64,000 bases of DNA, taken from assembly GCA_963743015.1 (NCBI GenBank), contig CAVUOD010000014.1, positions 124,001-188,000 on the forward strand, in the 5' to 3' direction. This document shows, one piece after another, positions 9,162-18,441 of the stretch. The stretch's first letter is position 1; the number at the start of each line of letters is the position of its first letter. The position numbers were made by a program, and so were the translations under genes. The stretch is from CAVSRC01 sp963743015 (GTDB lineage: Bacteria > Pseudomonadota > Alphaproteobacteria > Rhizobiales > Kaistiaceae). The notes beneath the pieces were generated by a model. It searched no databases. It was not told the DNA's origin and saw nothing but the letters and a program-made list of their open reading frames with translations.

Positions 9162-9692
9162 ATGCGTAGCGTGTTCCACAAGCTGGCCGGCGTTTCTTCG
9201 GCCCTCCTCCTCATCGTCTCCTGCGTTGCCCTGGCGGCTCCGGCGCGCGCGGCGATGGCGGTCGTCGCCTTCCGCGATGGCGGCTATGCGCCCGGTACGA
9301 TCATCGTCAAAACCTCCGAGCGGCGGCTCTATCTGGTGCTCGGCGACGGGCGGGCGGAGCGCTTTCCCGTCGGCGTCGGCAAGGCGGGCAAACGCTGGAA
9401 CGGCTTCAAGCGCATCGAGCGCCGGATGTGGCACCCGGACTGGGCGCCGCCGGCCGAGGTGAAGCACGACATTCCCAGCCTGCCCAACCTCATCAAGGGC
9501 GGCACGCCGGCCAATCCGATGGGGGTGGCGGCATTGGTGCTGACCGGCGGCGACTACGCCATTCACGGCACCAACCGGCCGAAATCGGTCGGCGGGTTCG
9601 TCTCCTACGGCTGCATCCGCATGTATAACAGCGACATCTCGCAGCTGTTTGCCCAGGTCAGGGTGGGAACCCCGGTCTACGTGGTGCCCTAG
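9162..9692 (+). CDS. L,D-transpeptidase (YkuD family)
   Basis: A 176-residue exported enzyme predicted to make 3-3 peptidoglycan cross-links or attach proteins to peptidoglycan. The start at 9162 (MRSVFHKLAG) opens a Sec signal peptide that ends in APARA; an ATG 12 codons earlier is possible. The YkuD catalytic block is present as HGTNRPKSVGGF and SYGCIRMYN, with the active-site cysteine in SYGC and histidine in IHGTN. The enzyme is compact, with no LysM or peptidoglycan-binding domain. It stands alone between the transporter operon and the PBP1A gene, which also acts on peptidoglycan. Confidence 0.92.
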   Translation: MRSVFHKLAGVSSALLLIVSCVALAAPARAAMAVVAFRDGGYAPGTIIVKTSERRLYLVLGDGRAERFPVGVGKAGKRWNGFKRIERRMWHPDWAPPAEVKHDIPSLPNLIKGGTPANPMGVAALVLTGGDYAIHGTNRPKSVGGFVSYGCIRMYNSDISQLFAQVRVGTPVYVVP

Positions 9693-9823
9693 CCTGCCGG
9701 GCGCCCCGTCGGCGGGCAAAGCCGGTGCATAGAGCCTTTCCCAATGCGTGCCTCTCCCTTATCCTGCCCAAGCGCCGCCATCATCCACCCCTATAGGCAG
9801 TTGCGCTCACAGGATTTTGCAAG

Positions 9824-12025
9824 GTGCGCGACCCGTTCCAGAGTAACCGCAAGCGCCGCCGCGGCCTCCGGCTGATCGAAGTCGATGCCTGGATCGACTC
9901 GAGCCTGTTCCGCGCCGGCCGGGTAATTGCGGGCCGCTTCGAGGCGGTCTCACGCTTCATGCACCGATTCCGGGTGACCGGCATCGCCCGCATCGTCGTC
10001 GAACTGCTCGGAGAAGGCCTGACGCTCGGCGCCGGCGGTGCGGTGCTGATGCTCGCCTTCGCGCTTCCCGCCTTTCACGCAACAGCCACCGACTGGCAGT
10101 CAAAGGGCGATCTCGCCGTCACCTTCCTCGATCGCTACGGCAACGAGATCGGCAAGCGCGGCATCAACCAGAGCGACGCGGTGCCGCTGGAGGAAATGCC
10201 CGACTATCTGATCAAGGCGGTGCTGGCGACCGAGGATCGGCGCTTCTACGACCATTTCGGCATCGACGTTCCCGGCACGCTGCGCGCGCTCATCGAGAAC
10301 CTCAGAGCCAACGCCGTCGTCCAGGGCGGCTCCTCGCTGTCCCAGCAGCTTGCCAAGAACCTGTTCCTGTCCAACCAGCGCACGCTGGAGCGCAAGATCA
10401 AGGAAGCCTTCCTCGCTCTGTGGCTGGAGTCGCACTACACCAAGAACCAGATCCTCAAGCTCTATCTCGACAACGCCTATATGGGCGGCGGTACCTTCGG
10501 CGTCGAAGCGGCTTCCGAATACTATTTCGGCAAGTCGGTGAAGGACGTCAGCCTGGCCGAGGCGGCGATGCTGGCCGGCCTGTTCAAGGCGCCAAGCCGC
10601 TTCGCGCCAAGCGTCAACCTGCCTTCCGCCCGCGCCCGCGCCAACGAGGTGCTGACCAACATGGTGCAGGCCGGCTTCATGACCGAGGGTCAGGTGATCG
10701 GCGCCCGCCGGCACCCGGCCGACGTGATCGAGCACGGCAACGACACCAATTCGCCGGACTATTTCCTCGACTGGGCATTCCAGGAGGTGAAGGATTTCGG
10801 CGATGTCGGCGACCGCGTGCTGGTGGTGCGCACCACCATCGACATGGGCATCCAGCAGGCTGCCGACGAGGCGATACAGAACACGCTGCAACAGTACGGC
10901 AAGTCGTATCGGGTGAAGCAGGCCGCCACGGTCGTCGTCAGCCCCGACGGCGCCGTGCGCGCCATGGTCGGCGGACGCGACTACGGCGAGAGCCAGTTCA
11001 ATCGCGCCACCGACGCGCTGCGCCAGCCCGGTTCGTCGTTCAAGCCGTTCGTCTATGCCACGGCGATGATGAACGGCTTCACGCCCAAGAGCATCGTTCA
11101 GGATGCGCCGATCTGCATCGGCAACTGGTGTCCGCACAATTACGGCGGCGGCTTTTCCGGGCCGGTGTCGCTGACCACCGGACTGGTCAAGTCGATCAAC
11201 GTCATTCCGGTGCGCCTCGCCCAGGCCTTCGGCCGCGAAAAGATCGTCGAGACGGCCAAGAAGATGGGCATCACCACCGAACTGCGCATCACGCGTTCGC
11301 TGCCGCTGGGCGCCTCCGAGGTCAAGGTGCTCGACATGGCCGGCGCCTATGCCGCCTTCGCCAATGGCGGCTACCGCGCCAAGCCCTATGCCTTCACCCA
11401 GATCCTCAGCAGCCGCGGCAAGGTCCTCTACGACCGCCGCCAGGATACCAAACCGCCGCAGCGCGTGCTGCCCGAGAAGGTCGTCGCCGAGATGAACGGC
11501 ATGCTGAGACAGGTGCCGGAATGGGGCACGGGACGGCGAGCCAAGCTCGACGGCATCGTCACAGCCGGCAAGACCGGCACCACATCGGATTATCGCGACG
11601 CCTGGTTCTGCGGCTTCACCGGCAATTACGCCGCCGCGGTCTGGTTCGGCAATGACAACTACACGCCGACGCGGCGGCTGACCGGCGGCAGCCTCCCCGC
11701 CCAGACCTGGCGCGAGATCATGACGTTCGCCCACAAGGGCATCGACCTCAAGCCGATCCCGGATATCGACAATCCGTTCGAAAAGCCGCCGGCGGGCGAC
11801 GCCGTGGCGACGGCACAGCCGGGCGCCGACGGCACGACGGCCGAAACCGAAGGCGGCGGACCGTCGACGCTGTCGGCGGCGACCACCGAGCGTCTGCTCG
11901 CCATCGAGAAACTGCTGCGCACGGCGTCGCGCCTGAAGCCGCTGGCAGCCCTTGCTCCGCCCCTGCCGGCAGCCGCGGAAGTGGCGGCCGGTGCGACGGC
12001 TGCGCCAAAGCCGGTCGCACGCTAG
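9824..12025 (+). CDS. PBP1A-family bifunctional penicillin-binding protein
   Basis: A 733-residue class A PBP that polymerises and cross-links peptidoglycan. The GTG start at 9824 has AGGA nine bases upstream. A basic cytoplasmic segment and one membrane helix (about residues 70-90) precede the GT51 domain, which shows EDRRFYDHFGID with the catalytic Glu, GGSSLSQQLAKN and the LYLDNAYMGGG motif. The transpeptidase domain has the serine motif SSFK (in RQPGSSFKPFVY), SIN (in VKSINVIPVR) and KTGTT. The C-terminal tail is Ala/Pro rich and of low complexity. Length and domain order match the family. Confidence 0.95.
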   Translation: MRDPFQSNRKRRRGLRLIEVDAWIDSSLFRAGRVIAGRFEAVSRFMHRFRVTGIARIVVELLGEGLTLGAGGAVLMLAFALPAFHATATDWQSKGDLAVTFLDRYGNEIGKRGINQSDAVPLEEMPDYLIKAVLATEDRRFYDHFGIDVPGTLRALIENLRANAVVQGGSSLSQQLAKNLFLSNQRTLERKIKEAFLALWLESHYTKNQILKLYLDNAYMGGGTFGVEAASEYYFGKSVKDVSLAEAAMLAGLFKAPSRFAPSVNLPSARARANEVLTNMVQAGFMTEGQVIGARRHPADVIEHGNDTNSPDYFLDWAFQEVKDFGDVGDRVLVVRTTIDMGIQQAADEAIQNTLQQYGKSYRVKQAATVVVSPDGAVRAMVGGRDYGESQFNRATDALRQPGSSFKPFVYATAMMNGFTPKSIVQDAPICIGNWCPHNYGGGFSGPVSLTTGLVKSINVIPVRLAQAFGREKIVETAKKMGITTELRITRSLPLGASEVKVLDMAGAYAAFANGGYRAKPYAFTQILSSRGKVLYDRRQDTKPPQRVLPEKVVAEMNGMLRQVPEWGTGRRAKLDGIVTAGKTGTTSDYRDAWFCGFTGNYAAAVWFGNDNYTPTRRLTGGSLPAQTWREIMTFAHKGIDLKPIPDIDNPFEKPPAGDAVATAQPGADGTTAETEGGGPSTLSAATTERLLAIEKLLRTASRLKPLAALAPPLPAAAEVAAGATAAPKPVAR

Positions 12026-12099
12026 TGTGCAAGAGGCATGCATGCTGCGCCGCGCGGTCGCATCCGCGATGATCCTCTGCCGTCCATAGGTAGCTGCCG

Positions 12100-12675
12100 G
12101 TGCGCCTCCTCATCGACATCGCCATTGCACTGGTGCTCGCCGTGACGATCGGCGTATCGACGGCATGGTACGCGATCGAACACGGCTTCATCTTCGGGGC
12201 GGTCACGGCTGGTGCGTGGACGGCGTGGCCGACGGCGGGCAGCGCCGACGCCGACCCTTATTCGCTGGCGACATTGGCGCGCACCGGCGAAGTGCCGCTC
12301 GGCGCCGGCGAAGGCATCGCCTTCACGGCCGAGGACGATTCGGCCGGCAAGCCCCTGTCGGGCACATGCACCTACGAAGTGGTCGGCCAGACTCCGGCCG
12401 CCCGGCTGTGGACGCTGACCGCCTATGACAGCGACGGCCGGCTGATGGTCAACGCCGCCCGGCGCTCGGGCTTCCATTCCCGCGAGATCGTGCGCCGGCC
12501 CGACGGCAGCTTCGTCATCACCGTTGCGCACGAAGTGGCACCGGGCAACTGGCTGCCGGTCGGCCGGGTTGCCCATTTCCGTCTCGTGCTGCGGCTCTAC
12601 GACACGCCGCTGACCACCGGCAGCCGCATCGCCGATCTCACCATGCCTGAGATCCGCCAGGAAGGCTGTCGATGA
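12100..12675 (+). CDS. DUF1214 domain protein
   Basis: A 191-residue protein of the DUF1214 family, function unknown, with an N-terminal membrane helix (MRLLIDIAIALVLAVTIGVS) and a periplasmic beta-rich domain. The GTG start opens directly into the helix. Its stop overlaps the start of the next gene, a DUF1254 protein, by four bases (ATGA). DUF1214 and DUF1254 are often fused or adjacent in other bacteria, so the two probably act together in the envelope. Confidence 0.85.
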   Translation: MRLLIDIAIALVLAVTIGVSTAWYAIEHGFIFGAVTAGAWTAWPTAGSADADPYSLATLARTGEVPLGAGEGIAFTAEDDSAGKPLSGTCTYEVVGQTPAARLWTLTAYDSDGRLMVNAARRSGFHSREIVRRPDGSFVITVAHEVAPGNWLPVGRVAHFRLVLRLYDTPLTTGSRIADLTMPEIRQEGCR

Positions 12676-13217
12676 AGCGCACGATCATCTTCATCATCGG
12701 CGGCCTCCTGCTCGGCGGCATCATCCACATCGCCATCGTGTTCATGGTGCCCTACTACGCCAATGACGATGCCTGGGCGGAGATGCACCGCTTCGGCCGT
12801 GACGGGCAGTTCCACGTCCTGCCGGTGCCCGAGCCCGGCGCCGAGCCGCTGGCCTCGCTCGACCCGCGCATGGTGCAGGCGGTCTGCCGGTTCAGCCTCG
12901 GCCGCGGGCCGGTGCGCGTCAGGGCCTCGTTCGCCGACGAGTTCTGGTCGGTGGCAGTGTTCGACCGCCGCGGCCGCAACATCTACAGCCTGAACGACCG
13001 ATCGGTGGATCGCACCCGCCTCGATCTTGTGATTCTCACGCCGGTGCAGATGGCGCAGCTGCGCCAGGATCCGCCGGCCTCGCTGGAGACGGCAATCGTG
13101 CAGGAGCTGCCGATCGGTGTCGGCTTCGTGCTGCTCAGGGCGTTCGTGCCCGACAATTCGCTGATGGCAAGCGTCACCGCATCGCTCAAGGCGGCCGACT
13201 GCGGCGGAAGTCTCTGA
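12672..13217 (+). CDS. DUF1254 domain protein
   Basis: A 181-residue protein with one N-terminal membrane helix (MKRTIIFIIGGLLLGGIIHIAI, first 20 or so residues) and a periplasmic domain matching DUF1254. It is translationally coupled to the DUF1214 gene before it (four-base overlap). A cysteine near the end (AADCGGSL) and one in AVCRFSL are the only two and could form a disulfide. Role unknown. Confidence 0.83.
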   Translation: MKRTIIFIIGGLLLGGIIHIAIVFMVPYYANDDAWAEMHRFGRDGQFHVLPVPEPGAEPLASLDPRMVQAVCRFSLGRGPVRVRASFADEFWSVAVFDRRGRNIYSLNDRSVDRTRLDLVILTPVQMAQLRQDPPASLETAIVQELPIGVGFVLLRAFVPDNSLMASVTASLKAADCGGSL

Positions 13218-13220
13218 GGC

Positions 13221-13421
13221 TCAGGAAGACTTGCGCGGGCGGCTGCCGTTGGCCGTATCGCCGTCGGACCTGGTTTCGGAAGCCTCGGCGGCAAACGGCG
13301 GCGCTTCCCGTTCGATCCTCACTCCTGGGAAAATGATGATCTGGCAAGCCGGCAGCGGTTCGCCCGCGGCCACCGGCGGGGCGGCCTTGTGGGGCGGAAC
13401 GAGGTGGATGATCGTGCTCAT
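13221..13421 (-). CDS. small hypothetical protein (66 aa)
   Basis: A 66-residue, Pro/Ala-rich protein beginning MSTIIHLVPPHKAAPP and ending in a basic, Ser-rich tail. It is convergent with DUF1254 and divergent from the DUF2336 gene. I recognise no domain. The N-terminal half (CQIIIFPGVRIER) looks like a conserved core, and its composition resembles other short Hyphomicrobiales proteins, so I think it is a real gene of unknown role. Confidence 0.5.
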   Translation of the reverse strand: MSTIIHLVPPHKAAPPVAAGEPLPACQIIIFPGVRIEREAPPFAAEASETRSDGDTANGSRPRKSS

Positions 13422-13568
13422 GCAATCGCCCGTCGAGCTCGGCCGGCTGGCCGCTTGTCTGGGCGAATCCTGCCGGCGCGACCCCAGTTAGCGGCAATCA
13501 AGGTTAACAGTCTGCTAACGACTTCAGCCCAGAATGACGGCAAGGGATTCCTGCCCACGGGGCCACGC

Positions 13569-14675
13569 ATGCAATCACGAAAGCTTTCCGACGACCTCGC
13601 CGACGTGGCGCGCGCGAACCAGCAGACACGCGATTCCGCCCTGCTGCGCGCCACCACCGAGCTGTTCGTGCAGGATCTCACCCATGACGAGGACGAGATC
13701 CGCCGCTACGAGGAACTGGCGATTCATTTCCTGCCGAAGGTTCCCGTCGAAGTCCGGGCCACGGTCGCCGAGCGCCTGGCGGTCTGTGCGGACGCGCCGC
13801 ATGCGGTGATCCGGACGCTGGCGCGCGACATCTTCCAGGTGGCCGCGCCGGTCATTCGCCGTTCGTCGGTGCTCGACGCGTTCGATCTGCTCAGCGTGAT
13901 CGCGGCAACCGACGTCGAACATCATCGCCTGATTGCCCGCCGTTCCGACATCGGCGAGGACGTCAAGCGGGCGCTCAGGCTGACCGGTGACGCGGAAGTG
14001 ACCGGCTATCTCGACAACGGTCCCGCCATGCGTGCCCAGCCGCCACAAGACGCAGAGCAGCAGCAGCCATCGATCCAGCAGCCCGAGGCGCCACCGCCCG
14101 CGCGGCGGCGCAGTCGTTTCGACGTCTGGCAGTTCCTCGACCTCGACCGCCCGACCCGGCTCAGGGTGATCGCCGACATTGCCATGGGGCCGCCCATTTC
14201 GCGCGCGGCGGCCGGGCCCACCCCCGACCGCGCCTTCCAGTCGATCCTCAGTGCCGCGCAGATCGTCGGCTTCGCCCGCAACGGGCAGATCGCCGAATTG
14301 ATCGCGGCCATAGCGGACGGGCTCGGGCTCAACCCGGATGCGGTGGCGGCCTGCGTGCGCGACCACACCGGCGAGCCGCTCGCCGTCCTGCTCAAGGCGC
14401 TGCGTCTCGACGAGCTTCAGGCCCAGCAGGTCTTCCTGATGGCCAGCCCGGTCGGTCGCGATGTTCAGGCCTTCTTCCCGCTCACCGACCTCTATGCCGG
14501 CATGGACCATTCGACGGCGGAAACGCTGTGCGAGGCCTGGCGGATCGTCGCGGCCGAACGCAAGGCCGGCCACGAGCCCTATCTGGCCGAGAACGCCGAC
14601 CGCCGGCGCGGCACGCTGGGCACGCCGGCGCGCGTCGAACAGGCCGGTCGCGAGGACCAGGCCCGGCGCGCCTGA
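13569..14675 (+). CDS. DUF2336 domain protein
   Basis: A 368-residue, mostly alpha-helical cytoplasmic protein of the alphaproteobacterial DUF2336 family, function unknown. The ATG at 13569 (MQSRKLSDDLADVARAN) is preferred over upstream in-frame starts because homologous-looking sequence begins there. Helical repeats in the first 150 residues (ERLAVCADAPHAVIRTLARD and following) resemble HEAT-like units; a Gln/Pro-rich linker (about 160-185) joins them to a second helical region. It is a single gene followed by convergent DUF1491. Confidence 0.8.
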   Translation: MQSRKLSDDLADVARANQQTRDSALLRATTELFVQDLTHDEDEIRRYEELAIHFLPKVPVEVRATVAERLAVCADAPHAVIRTLARDIFQVAAPVIRRSSVLDAFDLLSVIAATDVEHHRLIARRSDIGEDVKRALRLTGDAEVTGYLDNGPAMRAQPPQDAEQQQPSIQQPEAPPPARRRSRFDVWQFLDLDRPTRLRVIADIAMGPPISRAAAGPTPDRAFQSILSAAQIVGFARNGQIAELIAAIADGLGLNPDAVAACVRDHTGEPLAVLLKALRLDELQAQQVFLMASPVGRDVQAFFPLTDLYAGMDHSTAETLCEAWRIVAAERKAGHEPYLAENADRRRGTLGTPARVEQAGREDQARRA

Positions 14676-14687
14676 GCGGCGCAGCGC

Positions 14688-15023
14688 CTATATCGTGTCG
14701 AGAAAGGCGCGGCCGTCGCGGTCCTCGACCGCGATCACCCAGAGATCGCTGTCGAAACGCGCCTCGCGCGCGACCCGGGCGTTGACCTCGGCGAGCGGCT
14801 CCGCGGCCGCCACCAGCTGGAAGAGGCGCTCGCTCGGCCGCAATTCTTCAAAACTCGCCTGCGGTGCCGGCGCGTAGAGGTCGGCGGTGCCGCCCAGCCG
14901 GTCGACGATGACGAAGATCGCACCGGCCTCTTCGGCACCGCGCCGGGCCACGGCGGCGAAAGCGCCTTCGCTGAAGCAGCGCCGCACATAGGCCCCGACC
15001 CACAGGGACGAGGTGACGCGCAT
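14688..15023 (-). CDS. DUF1491 family protein
   Basis: A 111-residue protein matching the alphaproteobacterial DUF1491 family: it starts MRVTSSLWVGAYVRRC and has the conserved RRGAEEAGAIFVIVDR segment and the C-terminal DSDLWVIAVEDRDGR. No catalytic motif is apparent. Its ATG is 20 bases after the stop of the upstream peptidoglycan-binding-domain gene on the same strand, so the two are probably co-transcribed. Confidence 0.85.
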   Translation of the reverse strand: MRVTSSLWVGAYVRRCFSEGAFAAVARRGAEEAGAIFVIVDRLGGTADLYAPAPQASFEELRPSERLFQLVAAAEPLAEVNARVAREARFDSDLWVIAVEDRDGRAFLDTI

Positions 15024-15043
15024 GAGGCGGGTGTCCTTCGTCC

Positions 15044-15913
15044 CTACTGGGTCTTCATGGCGCCGATGCTGACCAGCCGCGCCACGACCTTGTCATTCAG
15101 TTCGCCGGTCACCGGCAGGCCATTGTCGAGCTGGAAGCGGCGGATGGCGTCGCTGGTCGACTGGCTGGTCTGGCCATCGACGGTGAGCGGACCATAGCCG
15201 ATCAGGTTGAGCGCCTCCTGGACCTTGCGCAGCTGCTTGCCCTGGGCGAGCGCGGCCTGCTCGCGTTCCAGTTCCTCGGCGCGGGCGACGGCGGCGGCAA
15301 CCTGGTCGGTGTTGGCGGCCTCCTTGACGACCGCGGGCACGGCCGGTGCGGCCGGCGGCGCCGACGCCACCGGCTTGCGCAGAGCCGTGAGAAGCTCGGG
15401 CGTCGCCTCACCGGTGACCTTGATGCCGGCAGCCGTCTGCCAGGTAGAGATCGCCGCCCTGGTGCGCGGGCCGGAAAGACCGTCGATGGCATCGGTATAG
15501 ATGCCGAGACGGGCGAGTTCGCGCTGCACGGCGGTGATCAGCACCTTGTTCTCGTCCACGGGAGCCGGCGCCGCGGCCGGCGGTGCCACCGCGGCCTTCG
15601 GCGGCAGCATCGGATTTTCCGCGGCTGCCTGCTCACGCGTATGCGGCAGGGGAACGGCCACGGCGGGTCGCGCCGGCGCTGGCGCGGTTGCCACGGGGCG
15701 GGTGGCGAAAAGCGGTTCCGGGTGGCGCCCGGCCTGCAGGAACAGGGCGTTCGACACAATCGCCATGGCGGTGATGGCCATGACCATCAGACCGCCGGAC
15801 ATTGCCGGATTGTCGAATGCCCGGTCGACGACGCGGGCGACCGCGCTGTCGGCGGCGGGTTCGACCTGTGGGCGGTTTCCAGCCGCGCGACGACGGGCGG
15901 GTTTGCCGGGCAC
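15044..15913 (-). CDS. membrane-anchored protein with two peptidoglycan-binding (PGBD) domains
   Basis: A 289-residue protein with a basic cytoplasmic N-terminus, one membrane helix (MSGGLMVMAITAMAIVSNAL), a Pro/Ala linker and two PG_binding_1-like domains: one centred on LGIYTDAIDGLSGPRTRAA and one on LIGYGPLTVDGQTSQ with IRRFQLDNGLPVTG. I choose the GTG at 15913 because a strong GAGAGGAAAG lies about five bases upstream; the longer frame gives an implausible Arg/Cys-rich start. It probably tethers an inner-membrane function to the wall. No enzymatic domain is seen. Confidence 0.82.
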   Translation of the reverse strand: MPGKPARRRAAGNRPQVEPAADSAVARVVDRAFDNPAMSGGLMVMAITAMAIVSNALFLQAGRHPEPLFATRPVATAPAPARPAVAVPLPHTREQAAAENPMLPPKAAVAPPAAAPAPVDENKVLITAVQRELARLGIYTDAIDGLSGPRTRAAISTWQTAAGIKVTGEATPELLTALRKPVASAPPAAPAVPAVVKEAANTDQVAAAVARAEELEREQAALAQGKQLRKVQEALNLIGYGPLTVDGQTSQSTSDAIRRFQLDNGLPVTGELNDKVVARLVSIGAMKTQ

Positions 15914-16129
15914 GTCTCTTTCCTCTCGAACGCAAGGTGTCCGCGACCAGTTTCGCAAGGCCGGCTTAATGAACGCTAAACCATGAGTGTCGCCGCCGGG
16001 CGCCGGAATCGGGCGCCAATTCCCTAAACTTTTAGGCGATTTGCCGCCGCCGATTGAACGTCACCTTCAGCCGGACGCGCTACCGTCAGGCTCAAGATCA
16101 CCCGCAGGCGCATGAGCGGAACGAATGGC

Positions 16130-16477
16130 ATGATCAGGTTTCTCTTTCGCACGGCATTCTGGCTAGGGATCGTTGTCCTGCTGCTGCCCGGCGACCCCAA
16201 TTCGGGCACCGATGCGCCGCGCGTGTCGGCGATGCAGGCGCTGGTGGCGACACGCTCGGCCATCGCCGATTTCTCGACATTCTGCGATCGCAACCCGCAG
16301 GCCTGCGCGACCGGCAGCACCGCCGTCCAGGTATTCGTGTCCAAGGTGCGCTATGGCGCCGAACTCCTCTCCGGCTACCTCAATCACGATCACGTGGCCG
16401 GTGACCACGGCACCCTGAAGACCCAAGACATGCAGCCGACCTGGCGCGGACAGCCGGGCAAGAACGGATCGGCCTGA
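16130..16477 (+). CDS. DUF5330 domain protein
   Basis: A 115-residue protein with an N-terminal signal/anchor (MIRFLFRTAFWLGIVVLLLPG) and the conserved core of DUF5330: DFSTFCDRNPQACATGS with two cysteines, then VRYGAELL. It is frequent in Hyphomicrobiales and of unknown role. An ATG six codons upstream is an alternative start. It is monocistronic, between the divergent peptidoglycan-binding gene and sufE. Confidence 0.8.
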   Translation: MIRFLFRTAFWLGIVVLLLPGDPNSGTDAPRVSAMQALVATRSAIADFSTFCDRNPQACATGSTAVQVFVSKVRYGAELLSGYLNHDHVAGDHGTLKTQDMQPTWRGQPGKNGSA

Positions 16478-16643
16478 TCCCTCCCGCGGCGGCGCGCCGG
16501 CGTCGCCAACAACTCACTCAGACTTGCGATCATCCGGGGTCGCACCGCGAGCGGTTCACCTGCCCTGACCGCCCGCGGTTTCCTTTGTGTGGGTGCGACC
16601 TCGCGTTTGCCCTCGGCGACCGCGGCGCTTATATCGCTCACCC

Positions 16644-17066
16644 ATGACCATCGATCAGATCATTGACGACTTCGAGCTTCTCGACGACTGGGAAGACCGC
16701 TACCGCTACGTGATCGAGCTCGGCAAGACGCTCGCCCCGTTGCCGGAGGCGGAGCGCAGCGAGGCCAACAAGGTGCGCGGCTGCGCCAGCCAGGTCTGGC
16801 TGGTGACGAGCCGCGGCGACAAGGATGGCCAGCCGGTGCTGCATTTTTCCGGCGACAGCGACGCCCTGATCGTACGCGGGCTGGTTGCCATCGCCATCAC
16901 CCTTTTCGACGGCAAGCCGGCGTCCGAGATCGTAACCACGGACGCCGACGCGCTGTTCGACAGGCTGGGGCTCAAGGCGCATCTCACTGCACAGCGATCG
17001 AACGGGCTGCGCGCCCTCGTCGACCGCATCAAGAAGGATGCGCAGGCGCTGATTCCCGCGGCGTAG
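16644..17066 (+). CDS. sufE: SufE family Fe-S cluster assembly protein
   Basis: A 140-residue protein of the SufE family, which takes persulfide sulfur from the cysteine desulfurase SufS and passes it to the SufBCD scaffold. The catalytic cysteine lies in NKVRGCASQVWLV (about residue 51). The ATG giving MTIDQIIDDFELLDDW matches the normal family start and length; a longer in-frame start has an Arg-rich leader unlike the family. The rest of the suf operon is not in this window, as is common for stand-alone sufE in this order. Confidence 0.95.
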   Translation: MTIDQIIDDFELLDDWEDRYRYVIELGKTLAPLPEAERSEANKVRGCASQVWLVTSRGDKDGQPVLHFSGDSDALIVRGLVAIAITLFDGKPASEIVTTDADALFDRLGLKAHLTAQRSNGLRALVDRIKKDAQALIPAA

Positions 17067-17073
17067 TCCGCCT

Positions 17074-17898
17074 TCATTCCAGCTCAGGCCGATACCCTTC
17101 GGCGCCCCAGTGGCGCAGCGGCGCAGTGCCGGGGCCGCGCGCTCGCGTCGACAATCCGTAGTGGCGGGCAAGCGCGGCAAGGGCCAGCCGCAGAACGACC
17201 TTGGCCGAGCGCGCCGGCCATTGGCGCTCGCCTTCGATCCTCTCAAGTCCCTTCAGGAAGCAGCAGAAATCCACGGCGAGATCGGCCATCTCCGGCTCCA
17301 GTGCGGCGAGCGCACACTCAACCCGCCGACGCGCGGCCAGCGCCAATTCGGTAAGGTCGGCGATGCCGTTCTCGCCCGACCGGCGTTTTCCCGCGACCGT
17401 CGCCATCCAGTTCGCCGTCACGCGCGGCATCAACTGCGCCCGCTCGTAGTCGGCACGCAGCCTTTCGCCGGCGGCGAACTCACTGGCGTCGATCATCGGC
17501 CGGCCGCGGGCGTCCTTGCGACGGCGCAGCCAGGCCAGCGGACTCTCGTCGTGGTTGACGGTAACCCGGCGCCGGCCAAAGGCCGGGTCGTCGAGCATGA
17601 TTGGCCCGCGCTCCTGATGTTGTTCGGCATAGCTGTCGGCCCCGCCGGCCAGCCGGCGGCGGACGGCGGCCGCACCCGCGGCGGAGATGTCGAACTGTCC
17701 GTCGTCGCCGACGACGATCAGGCCGCGTCCGATCAATGCCGAAACCAGCTCGGCATCGACCGCTTCTTCGCGGGCCGGCGTTCCGTCCCGTGTCACGACA
17801 ATCGCGAAGCGGTCCTTTGCCTTGCGCACCAGCCGGCCGTCGCGCCGGGTCAGGCGACCCAGCAGACGCAGCGCCTTGCCATCGCGGTCGCTGTTCAT
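17074..17898 (-). CDS. DUF6456 domain protein
   Basis: A 274-residue cytoplasmic protein of the DUF6456 family. The N-terminal 80 residues look like a winged-helix fold (ELVSALIGRGLIVVGDDGQFDISAAG), followed by the conserved ESPLAWLRRRKDARGRPMID block and a helical C-terminal domain ending HWGAEGYRPELE. DNA binding is plausible but unproven. It starts seven bases after the stop of the upstream HTH gene on the same strand, so the two form a small operon. Confidence 0.8.
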   Translation of the reverse strand: MNSDRDGKALRLLGRLTRRDGRLVRKAKDRFAIVVTRDGTPAREEAVDAELVSALIGRGLIVVGDDGQFDISAAGAAAVRRRLAGGADSYAEQHQERGPIMLDDPAFGRRRVTVNHDESPLAWLRRRKDARGRPMIDASEFAAGERLRADYERAQLMPRVTANWMATVAGKRRSGENGIADLTELALAARRRVECALAALEPEMADLAVDFCCFLKGLERIEGERQWPARSAKVVLRLALAALARHYGLSTRARGPGTAPLRHWGAEGYRPELE

Positions 17899-17904
17899 GC
17901 GCGC

Positions 17905-18264
17905 TCACCCCTGCTGTCTCAGGTCGATTGCCCGTTCCAGGCAGTCGAGCAGGGAATCGAGCGTGGAATCCTCGCGGCGCTCCTCGATCACGCGGCAAGC
18001 GTGGGCGGCGGTCGTGCGGTCGCGGCCAAAGAAGCGTCCGGCCGCCGCGTAGCTCAGCCCAAGGCGGACGCGGGACAGGTAGATCGCGACCTGGCGGGCG
18101 AAGGCGACCCGTGCCGCGCCACGGCCCTGTGCGTGCAGCGCTGCGCCGGTGACGCCGAATGTCGATTCGACCAGCGTTTCGACGAAGTGGGGCATCAGGG
18201 CGTCTTGCGACCGCCCGACCGCCCTTTGGTTTTCGTTCCCCTCGGATCCCACTTGCAAAGACAT
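17905..18264 (-). CDS. helix-turn-helix protein similar to DnaA domain IV
   Basis: A 119-residue protein whose core (AVIYL-like helix, then YAAAGRFFGRDRTTAAHACRVIEERRED) matches the DnaA C-terminal DNA-binding domain, including the RDRTT helix that in DnaA contacts DnaA-box DNA. There is no ATPase domain. The start at 18264 (MSLQVGSEG) has GGAGTG upstream; an ATG six codons earlier is possible. It is co-transcribed with DUF6456. A role as a small DNA-binding regulator is inference from the fold. Confidence 0.78.
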   Translation of the reverse strand: MSLQVGSEGNENQRAVGRSQDALMPHFVETLVESTFGVTGAALHAQGRGAARVAFARQVAIYLSRVRLGLSYAAAGRFFGRDRTTAAHACRVIEERREDSTLDSLLDCLERAIDLRQQG

Positions 18265-18441
18265 CGGACACTCCGCTCGCAACTCGCAATAGGAATTTAT
18301 TCCTTGCGCAGTCTAGGCGCGTTTGCGCCGGCGGGGATAACTTTCGACGCTTTTCGCGCAGCGGGGATCGACGGCCGACTTATCCCCGCTCCTGCCGGCG
18401 GAGAGACACTCGCCTTCGCACGAAAATGCGGAGGCAGGGTC